NCBI GenBank assembly: GCA_029948255.1
Contig: JALIZF010001729.1
Coordinates: 124,001-188,000 of the forward strand
DNA length: 64,000 nucleotides
Reading direction: 5' to 3'
DNA from: Telmatactis stephensoni
Lineage: Eukaryota > Cnidaria > Anthozoa > Actiniaria > Isophelliidae
The notes beneath the pieces were generated by a model that was not told the DNA's origin, ran no database searches, and saw only the letters and a list, made by a program, of their open reading frames with translations. The position numbers and the translations under genes were made by a program. This document shows, piece after piece, positions 10,967-20,184 of this stretch; the stretch's first letter is position 1; every line of letters begins with the position of its first letter.

Positions 10967-11627
10967 CAAATGGAGAATACTGCATTCAACACGTTTTGCA
11001 ATATGCTAATTAGTCAGATTTCGTACTCATATTATGTGCTTAAGGTCCCTAATATTTCACCAGGGTTTTCTATGATACCTATGTTTGTTTTCATTGTATC
11101 AACTGGCCACAGCGGCGGCCAAAAATAGTTCGAACACCCCCGCTCCCCCAAATCAATGTTGGTTCCCTTCTGGAAGTCCAGCGCCACGGCAAACCAGCCA
11201 ACATTGGATAGGGGGAAAGGGGGTCATTACACAGGGAAGTGTTCGAAACCTTTTGTCCCCCGCTGCAGTTTTATTGCAATTCAGGTCAATCTTTTATAGC
11301 CAACCTGATCATTAATTTTTCAACTCCGTAAATTCAACCTGTTGAAAACCCGAGTGAAAAACCGCAAAGAGCAAATATATTTCCTGTTAAAATATTTATA
11401 TTTCTGTTATATTAAGTTCAAAATACTCAGTTTAAAGCTAACAGAACATCCAAAAGTTTGACTGAAAAGTTTCCGGGCATTTCAATGTTATGAATCGTAG
11501 AGATTGATCTTTTTCAGGTATTTATGACTAAATTATTGAAAAAGTAGTGTTTTAGCTGAAAGAAATTCTCTCTCCTTCTTAAAACCTGGAATATGAATTA
11601 ATTCTGTCTGCAGATCTTAATGATGAA
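10967..11627. other. Intergenic, no gene seen
   Basis: Spacer between the MITE and a tandem duplication. A 76-codon chance ORF at 11085-11315 has no recognisable features. Confidence 0.45.
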
Positions 11628-11865
11628 TAACAACGTATCAACAAAGAAGAAAGAGAATTCTTGCTTTCGTGTTCAGTCACCATAGAGACGAAATATCGTT
11701 GTCTAAAACAGATATCGTATTAGTGTGAAACAGACCGCGCCAAACAACGTATCAATAAAGAAGAAAGAGGATTCTTGCTCTCGTGTTCAATCACCATAGA
11801 GACTATTAAAGTATCGTTGTCTAGAACAGATATCGTATATCGTATTAGTGTGAAACCGATCGCGC
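11628..11865 (+). repeat. Tandem duplication, two ~115-bp copies
   Basis: Both copies contain AACAACGTATCAAYAAAGAA, GTGTTCARTCACCATAGAGA, TATCGTTGTCTARAACAGAT and TTAGTGTGAAAC. The second copy starts near 11744 and has a few insertions. No gene. Confidence 0.75.
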
Positions 11866-12404
11866 CGTGGCAAGACCGTGTCGCGGTGTCTATAAAAACA
11901 TTAGAAGTTCCTGTCCTAACCGTTTTCAATCTACTCTAGCTCAAAGAAATAATATGTTTCTATGATTACTGGTCGACTATAAAGTGTAAACGTATTTTAA
12001 TATCATTGATAAAGTGATTTATGACATATATGTATAAAATTGATGTAATTGAGATTTCACCATGATAAATAGGCTTTTATATTTTTGACATCATATTTAT
12101 TTACTCTGACAGTGAGTTAGCGAGAAAATGTCAAGTGTTGTGGGTAAATGACGTCATTTACTCAACCCTATTGTTCTTTTAGACTTTTTAGACTTTTTTT
12201 TATTTGATATTAAAATATCAAAATTTCTCTTTGAAAATGAGCTTGAAATGCAGAGTTTTGGGCGGCAGAGGGTAGACAGTTATTTAACTACATTCATCTT
12301 CAGATAGAAATAAACCGTTTTCAATTTTCATCGATTTTCATCCAAGTGGGCCTTGAAGGGAATTTAAAGCTTATCAAATACAGCTACACAACATGGAGAT
12401 GAAT
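11866..12404. other. Intergenic upstream of gene B, no element recognised
   Basis: AT-rich spacer. It may include the promoter and 5' UTR of gene B, but no convincing TATA box or initiator was identified. Confidence 0.4.
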
Positions 12405-12497
12405 CGATCAATTGTATGAGGTAACTGGGAATCGAACTCGGAACCTCCCGCTTTGAGAAAGCAGTGTATTAACCGACTAATTGTCCGAATATCCCGT
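12405..12497 (-). tRNA. tRNA-like relic (Glu-like CTC loop), probably pseudo or SINE head
   Basis: On the minus strand there is an A-box-like TTAGTCGGTTAATACACTG, an anticodon arm CTGCT-TTCTCAA-AGCGG with CTC at the anticodon position, and a B box GAGTTCGATTCCC. The T stem and acceptor stem do not pair properly. It is therefore a degenerate tRNA or the head of a tRNA-derived SINE rather than a working tRNA gene. Confidence 0.45.
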
Positions 12498-12565
12498 CGA
12501 GTTTACATATCTATATTTCAAGCCCGCTGAGTAACCATATTTTTATTTGTAGACAATTCAAGAAA

Positions 12566-13010
12566 ATGTTCACCGATATCTTCAAGTACAAACCTGAACG
12601 CCAAAGAATGTTGGCATTTTTGTTGTTTGGAATCGTAGAAATGTTTATATACGACACAACCATCGTCGCTACACAGATACGCGTGGCAGGTTGCCATGGT
12701 TACGTTGGACTAATGATAAGCGGTCTATTCTTCATAACTACAGTTACATTGTGTACTCGTAGCACTTATATCTACAGTTACCACAAGATATGGGTTGGTA
12801 CGTTGTTAGCCATGATGGGGATTGTTACCCTTGGTTTTGTCCAGGACGTCAACCTTTGCTTTGTGGCAGTTGGACTAGTAGGGGTGGCGATGGGATTCCT
12901 TGACAACGCGGCAGCATGCCTTAGTGTAAGGTTCCGTGGTGGTTCTGCTATACAAGGGTTTTGTATAGGAGGTGGTATCGGTAAAATGTTTGCACTACTA
13001 GCCGATATAG
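12566..13010 (+). CDS. CLN3/battenin-like gene B, exon 1
   Basis: Starts MFTDIFKYKPERQRML and encodes several membrane segments in 148 codons. It ends with MGFLDNAAACLSVRFRG, then SAIQGFCIGGGIGKMFALL and ADIG. The glycine-rich stretch sits where battenins have SSGTGGAGLLGAL, at the same place as TGCNVAALIAS in gene A. The donor (G|GTATGT, 13010/13011) is phase 1, the same phase and position as in gene A, which supports a tandem duplication. An acceptor-like ATTTGTAG lies 16 bp upstream of the ATG, so an additional 5' non-coding exon is possible. Confidence 0.6.
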
Positions 13011-13316
13011 GTATGTGAAATTTAGTTTTGACCTTACAGCAGTTCAAAAATGCTAGAATTTACAAAGAAATATATGGATGTGCGGACAACTTAAGGTGGC
13101 CCGTACCTATTGATTTGTTTGTCAGACATAAATTTTAATCGCGTCTTTTTACATTAAAATCTTGTCCGATTTCTGAGAAATTTGTAGCTATTTGTCTACA
13201 AGCCTTGAAATTTGTACTGCTAATGATTTTTCTGCGAATTAGATCAAATAATTCGAGATATCAGACGATTTTTAAAAATGGCTTTATGAGAAAAATTGGT
13301 CATAAATCCAAAATTC

Positions 13317-13455
13317 TATAGGAAAATTCATTGGATGACGAGGGAATTCCACGTTGAATTTTACGAGAAAAACGATATCGCACGAGTCGCGATTTCGAGT
13401 GAGATTCAACGTGGAATTCCCGAGTCGGGAAATGAATTTTCCTTGAATCCCATAG
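13317..13455. mobile_element. Nested MITE with GAATTCCACGTTGAAT arms
   Basis: Inverted arms contain GGGAATTCCACGTTGAAT and its complement around a 40-bp centre. The outer ends CTATAGG...CCCATAG are also inverted. It lies inside the 2.9 kb TTAA element. Confidence 0.6.
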
Positions 13456-14017
13456 CGGACATGAAAAAATAAATAAAGCCAATTTTGTCCATTTTTTCAA
13501 AGCGCACGGCAAACCATTCAAGAGTAAGTACACAAAAATAGCCAGCGAATGAGAATGAAGCTGCTGTAGTCGTGAATGAAAATCGTCTCACTTGCAAACT
13601 TACTTGCTTCAACCTAGTGTCGATTATTTGAGGAACAAAATTGTTGTCAAACTACTGGAAAATTTGCTTTATTTGACTGCAATTGGAACTGAAAACCATG
13701 TAAACATTGTCCTGGAGGAATGTCGATCTCATGAATGGCAAAACAACACTTTGTTGCGGTACCGATTGATCTACAAGCTTTATTAAGTTCTAAAAGACGA
13801 TTCCGCTCTTCTTGCTCTGCTTACTTTATTACTCTTCTGGTATCTTCTAATCTCTCTAAAAACTATTAACTCTTACAGCTTATTTACCTAGATAAGCTCT
13901 TTGTTTAAAAGTGAAATACTTTCCTTTTTAGGAATAGGGTTTAAGTTAAGTTAAGTCAAAAATGTTGTTCCCCTAACTATGAAAAGCTTGCTATTCAGAC
14001 ATGATAATAGTTTTCTA

Positions 14018-14453
14018 ATAGGCCATATGCACTAACAGGTCACGTGACCCTATCTCCCCTAAATCAAGAGCACCGTCAAAATGAACAAATGCCAGAAATA
14101 GAAAGAGCACCTCGATATTAGTAAAAGTGCAAATTTTCAGCTCCTAAGATGTAATACAGGAGAAATGACAGTAAATTTAAGATTGGATTTTTTCTTAAGA
14201 TCCGTTCGGCAAAGCGCGTTGGATGGCACGAGCTTGCCATCCAACGCGCTTTTCCGAACGAATCGGCTCAAGAAAATATCCAATCTTAAATTTACTGTCA
14301 TTTTTTCTCTTATTCACCTTATAAACTGAAACTTTGCACTTTTACTAATATCGAGGTGCTCTTTCACTTTTTGGAGTTCATTTTGATGTGCTGCTTGATT
14401 TAGGGGAGATAGGGAGATAGGGTCACGTGACCTGTTAGTGCATATGGCCTATT
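14018..14453. mobile_element. Nested palindromic MITE (436 bp)
   Basis: Ends AATAGGCCATATGCACTAAC (then AGGTCACGTGACC) in inverted orientation. The inverted symmetry continues to the centre, where GCGCGTTGGATGGCA and TGCCATCCAACGCGC face each other at 14215-14251. The element is essentially one long hairpin, inserted in the TTAA element. Confidence 0.75.
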
Positions 14454-14719
14454 GCTTTACAAAAGAAAGTGGGCAAAGCATTCTGGTAGTTGTAGTATAT
14501 GACGCCATCATGCAAATGGCCTATTCTCCCTCCGTGTTTTACCATCAATATCCTTGGAAAAATATTTTCCTTTCTCTTGAAAGCCGTTGAATCTTTTTAT
14601 TGGCTTGTATTTTCATTTGATATTAAACTACAAAAAATAATTATTTTATGAGAAGGAAAAGGAACCAAAACAGTCACGGGCTGCCTGTGTAAGTGGGCGA
14701 CTCAGCGCGCAATTTTCGT

Positions 14720-15860
14720 GTGAGCTATGGGATTTTTTCCTATTTCATTAATCCAGTAGAAAGCCATAGAGGACTGACTACATGCAACATGTATCGCGCC
14801 AATTTAATCCTTATAAGTTGCGATACAAAATTTGCGCTGCCTGTTACGACGCAAAATTTTATAGTCAAAACTACCGCCAAAATCTCAACAAAATTTCAAA
14901 AACAGCGATAACCGTATCTGCTATAAGAAAGACAAATGCCTGTTGTAACTTGTGAACAAAATATGGAGACATGAAAAGCTAAACGCCAATATTATCCTCA
15001 AGCAAACTTGGGGAGTAATTTTTGTGACCACGAGGGGAACGTTGCGAATTTGTATTCCTTCGACGTCTACAAATTCTGTCGAATTGTTTCGTGAAATTTT
15101 CTAGGTATGGGATAGAACAAGATATACATACCTGTTGCCAAGTGCCGTTGTCTTTGCTGCACTAGCTATAATTCAGTTAGCTGCAAAAGTAAGCAACTAC
15201 ATCGAGTCGACGTTCGAGCTGCCAAGGTAAAACCCTCATGGGTTGTTAATTTATTCAAAACAACACCTCTGTTGCAAAATTCCGCACGGGATCTAGACTC
15301 AGAAGCAATTAAATTCAGAGAACTACTGTCTTTATTCCCAAAAGTCTAGATTCCGTGAGGAATTTTGCAACAGAGGTGTTGTTTTGAATAAATTAACAAC
15401 CCATGAGGGTTTTACCTTGGCAGCTCGAACGTCGACTCGATGTAGTTGTTAACATCTTGTTCTATCCCATACCTAGAAAATTTCACGAAACAATTCGGCA
15501 GAATTTGTAGACGTCGAAATTTCAAAATTCGCAACGTTCATCTCGTGGTCACAAAAATTACTCCCCATGTTTGCTTGAGGATAATATTGGCGTTTAGCTT
15601 TTCATGTCTCCATATTTTGTTCACAAGTTACAATAGGTATTTGTCTTTCTTATAATATATATGGTTCTCGCTGTTTTTGAAATTTTGTTGAAATTTTTGC
15701 GGTAGTTTTGACTAATTTATAATTAATTTAATTTAATTTTGCGTCGTAACAGGCAGCGCAAATTTGTATCGCAACTTCTAAGGATTAAATTGGCGCGATA
15801 CATGGTGTATGTAGTCCTCGATCTATGACTTTCTACTTGATTAACGAAATAGTGTAAAAT
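14720..15860. repeat. 1.1-kb near-palindrome inside the TTAA element
   Basis: The left arm (about 14720-15287) and right arm (about 15334-15860) are inverted copies around a spacer of roughly 45 bp. Matching landmarks include GGTATGGGATAGAACAAGAT, GGAGACATGAAAAGCTAAAC and TTACCTTGGCAGCTCGAACG with their complements. The left arm holds about 66 extra bases (15123-15188) that are absent from the right arm. Confidence 0.75.
15122..15188 (+). other. Arm-specific block with exon-like hydrophobic frame
   Basis: This block occurs only in the left arm of the palindrome. In the frame starting at 15123 it encodes a membrane-like segment, YTYLLPSAVVFAALAIIQ, and it is followed by a donor-like AAAA|GTAAGC. 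The core LLPSAVVFAAL resembles IVPFAVLCAIL in the orphan CLN3-like exon at 19498. Phases of available acceptors do not fit the gene B exon 1 donor, so it is not called as a gene B exon. It may be a captured exon fragment or chance. Confidence 0.3.
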
Positions 15861-16334
15861 CATTACCGATACAAATTTCAAGGCTTGTAGACAAATGGCT
15901 TTCAATTTCTCAGAAAATCGGACAAGGTTTTAACGTAAAAAGACGCGATTAAAATTCATGTTCAACAAACAAATCAATAGGTACGGGCCACCTTAAACTT
16001 GGTATTAACTGTAACGGCTGTAACTCTAGCGGCTGTAAGTCGTCGTTCAAACAAACTTCGGGATTTTGTATATCTTGATGTGCTCCTTCTGGCAATGCGA
16101 CTGCTGTGTTGCCGTTACGGCCATAATTTAGGGACTCGTACCCAGTTTCCCACGGTATGAAAACAGGCAATGAACTAGGGATGTAAATATATGCACAACA
16201 ACACACCCAGACGCATTTCAAAACACGCTATCGGAAAAAAAAAGTAAAGAAGTTTAGGCCAAAACTCATGAAATTGTGAAATTCCACGAAAATTAACACA
16301 CGTGGCAATTCACAACCAGCTTGTCCCAACCTTA

Positions 16335-16567
16335 GGCCCAATCCATATGGCGTATTTTTCATGTACTTAATTGCTACCGTTCATAATGTAAAGCTGGATT
16401 ACGGGAATATCTATTTGATTCGGCACTACAAAAGTACGCCGTATGAATCAGTTGACGTTCCTTTGCCGTGTAACACGACAGGCCCTCTCGTATTTTTGCC
16501 GTACTTAATTCTGAATTATGTACAGCAGCAATTAAGTACATGAAGAATACGCCGTATGGATTGGGTC
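16335..16567. mobile_element. Harbinger-like MITE, TTA-flanked
   Basis: Terminal inverted repeats GGCCCAATCCATATGGCGTA and its near-complement (GACCCAATCCATACGGCGTA read inward from the right) extend over about 43 bp through TTCATGTACTTAATTGCT. TTA flanks both ends (16332-16334, 16568-16570). Confidence 0.72.
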
Positions 16568-16879
16568 TTATATACCAAAGAAATTTTTTGATTTTAAAAA
16601 TCATGACCAAAATCGAAAAGTGAACGACGTCAACTACCCATACTCCTTTTCGGTCTATACGCGCTGGCTTTAGGCTTCTCATACAACAGCCTTTTTTGAA
16701 ATAGGTGTACACAATGAAGCAGCCCCTCTCCTTCCTCCTCCTCTCTCCCCTCCCTCCCCCCCCCTATTTGCGCTCCTCCCTCCTCCCCTCCCTCCCAAAA
16801 GCCTGTTCACAGGCTGCCTATTCAACAACATCATGTTTTCTGTTTACTCACATATATAAAGGGCTTGGTTTTCTATTAG

Positions 16880-18045
16880 TTTTCAGAAACTACTTGGGCA
16901 CTTCCATGGTAATCCTTACCCTGATAAGAGTGCTACTGGTCTGCCTTTACCCATTTTGCTATCACTGTATACTTCATGAGTCTTTGAACTCAGAAATAGA
17001 AAAACATGATGTTCATCATCAACTGCATGATCACGTAATGCAGGACAACCAAGATGTGAAGTGCGCACTGGAAGTAAATATTGACTGTTTAAAAGGTTTT
17101 GGAGAGACCACTTGCTGCTCAAACTTAAGTTGGACATCGGTACCATCACCTTCACCATTTGAACAGAAATCATCACCATCACCATCATCATCACCATCAC
17201 CATCATCATCATTATCATCATCACCGAAATTTTCATCTTCGTTATCATCATTACAACTGCAATCAAATGAATTAATATCCATTTCATCGCCATTACTACT
17301 ATCATCTCCATCACAAAACATTTCACCACATCCACAGTTCTCTCCATCAACACCTCCTTTATCACCACGACCACAACTACATTTATCTGTTGAATCCAAA
17401 TTCTTTTCACAGCAATTACCAACACCTTCATCACCACCTCCCCCATCAATCAAACTATCACAAACAGTACCATGCCTAATCAAGCTCTATTTACTAGAAA
17501 TCTCTTTTGTACCGAATTACTCCATGTATTTATCCTATGCACTTCAAACATTTCTTCTTTCTTACGTTTTACCGTCGGTCCAACCCATCAATTTCTATTA
17601 TCTCATTGCTTCCACCTGTATAGGGGAGTTAATTGGACGATCTCATCGCTCTTTCACCGGTCCAAAATCATATATATTCCATAGCACCAACCGTATAGGG
17701 TGGTTCAGTTTATCTTCGAGTTTTATAGGTCTTTCATTAATGAATTATATAGTATGGGTTCAAATGGAGCTCGATACATTTATATGCGTGATATTTACGT
17801 ATGTTGTTGGTATGATAAGCGGTATGTCTTATGCAAATGCACTCGCTACCGGCTCACCAACTGACAGTCACACTGCATTTAAGAGATGTGTGATTGGTTG
17901 TTTCTTTGGAGCAGGACGCATCTTCTCAGCTTGTTCATCCATTGCATTAGGTTCGGTTTTAAATAAGCGATGTCTTGAGCTTACCGGTGAAAGCAATTTA
18001 TGCATAGAGTTGTTTAGTAAAAGTTACAGAAGCGGTTTATTCTAA
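16880..18045 (+). CDS. CLN3/battenin-like gene B, exon 2
   Basis: The acceptor GGTTTTCTATTAG at 16879 supplies two bases that complete the phase-1 codon of exon 1. The open frame runs to TAA at 18043-18045. The first membrane segment (RVLLVCLYPFCYHCIL) matches gene A CIPLCLLPFAFYLIL in place. A polar loop of about 100 Ser/Pro-rich residues follows, then membrane segments with GELIGRSHRSF, GMISGMSYANAL and CFFGAGRIFSACSSIALG, which parallel the C-terminal half of battenin. The predicted protein is about 536 residues, longer than CLN3 because of the loop. An alternative acceptor at 16886 (TTTTCAG) would change the phase and is less likely. Confidence 0.6.
17140..17462 (+). repeat. Coding (TCA/CCA) microsatellite: Ser/Pro loop of gene B
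   Basis: Interrupted ATCACC/ATCATC-type repeats encode strings such as SPSPSSSPSPSSS and SSPLLLSS. The stretch lies in the large loop between membrane segments, where length variation is easily tolerated. Gene A lacks it. Long antisense ORFs here are by-products of the repeat. Confidence 0.8.
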
Positions 18046-18071
18046 AATATGTATTACAGAGTTAGAGTTCA

Positions 18072-18176
18072 GGGCCCGGTTGTTCGAAGGGCGATTAACT
18101 CTAATCCTGGGTTAAAATGGTTTTCTTTGGATTTAATCCTGGGTTAACGCTAATCGTCTTTCGAACAACCGGGTCC
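18072..18176. mobile_element. Small MITE with GGCCCGGTTGTTCGAA ends
   Basis: Ends GGGCCCGGTTGTTCGAAGGG and inverted CTTTCGAACAACCGGGTCC, with inner inverted TTAATCCTGGGTTAA-type units. It lies just 3' of gene B and could be part of its 3' UTR. Confidence 0.7.
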
Positions 18177-18501
18177 AGCGCATAAGATCTTGAATGCGTG
18201 TGAAAGAGAAAATGTAGTACAATAAAGCAGCCTTTTCGTACGAGTGTGCAACGGGTCGCGCCGTGTCGCGACAGTGTCGGCGCCCTGTTTGAAATTGCAG
18301 ACTTGAAGTTGCCGTTTTCACAGTCATACGAACATGCTTTAGCACTCACTTTAGCAGATAATAAATAGATAAATAAAATAAATAACTTATTTCAGTGTCC
18401 ATGTCTTCTAGCGCTTATCTGTAGTTCAAGTTCATATGTCAGCAACGGTCTACGTTGTTCTAAGATGTTTCATTTTTTCGTGCAGACTACCCTTATAGAT
18501 G

Positions 18502-18602
18502 CACAGATGACGTCAAAATGTGGTCAGAAAAAAGTACGCCATGAGACAAAGTCGAGTGCATGGCGTGATTGTTGTTCTTACCACATTTTGACGTCATCTG
18601 TG
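18502..18602. mobile_element. Short foldback element (CACAGATGACGTCA arms)
   Basis: Perfect 23-bp inverted arms starting CACAGATGACGTCAAAATGT (18502-18524 and 18580-18602), with a smaller inverted pair CGCCATG/CATGGCG inside. The arms contain TGACGTCA, a CRE/ATF-type palindrome, but no function is implied. Confidence 0.65.
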
Positions 18603-19061
18603 AAACTACTAGAGTACAAACGCCACGGAAACATGGAATCTCTGTTTTATATAATATTCGAAACATTTCAACCAATCAGAGTACGCGTAAGATTCAATGG
18701 CGCGAGTCATCTATGTGTGTGCACTGTAATCACACACGGTTCTCGACCAATCAGTGCGCGCGTAATATACCAATTATTGTATAAAACTCTGAAACGATCG
18801 CTTCATTTAGATAAAAGCTAAAAATCCCTTTCAAACGGGGCAACAGAACGAGCGCGCGCGCCGAAACGCGTCAGCAGTGTGTCTGTATCTTATTAACACA
18901 CCAATCAACCAATCAGATTGCGAAATTAGTATCAAGTGTTAAAAACCTGCTTTTAAATAGAATAAGTAAGTATTAATGCGTGATGGAACAAGAAGACACG
19001 AAAGAGATCACTAAAATCTGATTTATTCATCTTACGGTAAAGGAGAGATTCTGATAAATCT
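18603..19061. other. Intergenic, no gene seen
   Basis: AT-rich spacer with CCAATCAGA-type motifs repeated at 18671, 18746 and 18902. No exon corresponding to the N-terminal half of a third CLN3-like gene was found here. Confidence 0.45.
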
Positions 19062-19280
19062 GGTCCGGGTTCGAGTCTCAGCTCGGGAATCATATGTGAA
19101 TTGAGTTTGTTTGATGTGTTGTTCTCTCCCATGTCACGAGGGTTTTTTCTCCGGGTTTTCCTCCCTCGGCAAAAATCAACATGCGAGTTGAGTGTTGTGT
19201 GCTAAAATAAGAAATGTAGGGGTAGTGAGTGTGAGTGCCAGCAGGTCCACATCAGCCAATAATGGTTGCCAGAAATCCAA
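19062..19280 (+). repeat. tRNA-derived SINE, copy 2
   Basis: Includes a B-box-like GGGTTCGAGTCTC and the same body as the copy at 9282 (GAGTTTGTTTGATGTGTTGT, TCACGAGGGTTTTTTCTCCG). The A-box head is missing. Together the two copies outline one Pol III-type SINE family. Confidence 0.6.
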
Positions 19281-19497
19281 CCTGCTTAAACAACTAAAAT
19301 ATTTTTTAGATTTTTTTTTGATAAGAACTTTATTCTAATTAGAAGCTCTCTTTTATGATGTCTTGCGATCGAGACAGCTTCAGCCGCAAAGACGAGTGTT
19401 TTTGTGAACTCAATCAAATTGGACGGACTTTTCCAATGTGATTAGTAGAACATAAAAATATTTGTGTAAACTAATTATGCCTTTTGTTTCACTGTAG

Positions 19498-19587
19498 CTG
19501 TAGTAACAACAAAAGGACTAGATCAGTTACAACAAGCAATGATCAATGCAATAGTCCCCTTCGCAGTTCTCTGCGCCATCTTGAAAG
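19498..19587 (+). pseudogene. Orphan CLN3-like exon fragment (third copy)
   Basis: Behind TTTCACTGTAG, a phase-1-compatible frame reads VVTTKGLDQLQQAMINAIV then PFAVLCAILK, ending at a G|GTAGCC donor-like site. It aligns from its first residue with the start of exon 2 in gene A (LTVHMCVAPRKVIAGCIP...) and shares the phase, so it is a third paralog's exon start. No matching first exon or C-terminal half is present nearby, and its 3' part is duplicated in inverted orientation at 19690-19758 next to the Ngaro insertion. It is taken as a broken copy. Confidence 0.5.
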
Positions 19588-19758
19588 GTAGCCATGCCTT
19601 TGCATCGAAGCGAAATGAACGGTGATAAAAACCTGTGAATAATTGTCCTAGGTGTTAAAAAAGATCTCTATTATTGCACGCTCACCGTTCGTCTCGCTTC
19701 GATGCAAAGTCACGGCTACCTTTCAAGATGGCGCAGGGAACTGCGAAGGGGACTATTC
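19551..19758. repeat. Inverted duplication of the orphan exon at the Ngaro boundary
   Basis: Left arm AATAGTCCCCTTCGCAG...GCGAAATGAACGGTGA (19551-19624) and right arm TCACCGTTCGTCTCGCTTCG...CTGCGAAGGGGACTATT (about 19685-19757) are inverted copies about 74 bp long. The right arm ends exactly where the Ngaro A1 repeat begins (ACTATTC). Confidence 0.75.
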
Positions 19759-19934
19759 CCACTGGGAACTTCACGCACGATGCCCCAAATATTTCACATT
19801 TACGATGTTATTCGGACTGAATTAAACCCCAGAGGATTACTTCTCACCTCTCCATGGGCTCGAATCAGTATAAATTACCAGCCGTGCACCAAAAAACCCT
19901 CTTTGAACCAGTTCAGAAGAGACCAAGTCTAGCT
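19752..19934 (+). repeat. Ngaro split direct repeat A1
   Basis: 183 bp from ACTATTCCCACTGGGAACTT to ACCAAGTCTAGCT. Near-identical copy at 27533-27715. Confidence 0.9.
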
Positions 19935-19977
19935 TTCGACGCTTTCTTGTTCTCGTTTCATCGCTGCGCCTTTACTC

Positions 19978-20184
19978 ATGGCTCAAATACCAGCAGCAGT
20001 TCCACCTGCTTTGGTCCAGGCGGCTGTCAATTTGCCAGTTCCTAACAATCCACCGCAAGACCAACCTCCACCAGATAACCAACAAGCACCAGCTAATGAC
20101 CAGCCAGCTAATAACCCGCCTCCTGCAGCCCAGGCTCAAGCTCAAGCCCAAGCTCAACCTCAAGAACCCCAAAACGTGGATGCG
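19978..20184 (+). CDS. Ngaro leader exon / gag exon 1
   Basis: Encodes 69 residues rich in Pro, Ala, Gln and Asn (MAQIPAAVPPALVQAA ... QEPQNVDA). The strong donor GCG|GTGAGT at 20184/20185 ends it in phase 0. Joined to 22574 it gives a gag-like protein of about 237 residues. Low-complexity N-termini are common in gag proteins. The same phase-0 donor could also feed acceptors in front of RT and recombinase. Confidence 0.65.

Larger units (their letters stand above)
13095..15992. mobile_element. TTAA-flanked foldback DNA element (2.9 kb)
   Basis: Both ends read GGTGGCCCGTACCTATTGAT inward, with about 150 bp of terminal inverted repeat (13095-13245 and 15845-15992). TTAA flanks both sides (13091-13094, 15993-15996), a target preference of piggyBac- and Kolobok-type elements. 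No transposase ORF is present, so it is non-autonomous. It has taken in at least two further foldback units (13317-13455, 14018-14453), and its right half is a large palindrome. The superfamily is not certain. Confidence 0.75.
13011..16879 (+). other. Intron of gene B, filled by foldback elements
   Basis: Intron of 3,869 bp, more than twice the matching intron of gene A. Almost all of the difference is the TTAA-flanked element at 13095-15992. The remaining right part carries a Harbinger-like MITE (16335-16567) and a long polypyrimidine stretch at 16722-16796, which may serve splicing of exon 2 together with TTTTCTATTAG at the exon. Confidence 0.6.

Noticed and set aside
12405..12497. Functional tRNA-Glu gene
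   Set aside because: Acceptor and T stems do not pair; only A box, anticodon arm and B box are tRNA-like.
15105..15226. Internal exon of gene B
   Set aside because: Hydrophobic frame is tempting, but acceptors are phase 0 or 2 while the gene B donor is phase 1; a direct join 13010 to 16880 mirrors gene A.
16916..17483. Two long minus-strand ORFs (177 and 150 codons)
   Set aside because: They are antisense readings of the TCA/CCA microsatellite in gene B exon 2; low-complexity Asp/Gly or Val/Met runs, no family features.
18465..18821. 118-codon ORF as first exon of a third CLN3-like gene
   Set aside because: No membrane segments and no similarity to exon 1 of gene A or B; overlaps a foldback element.
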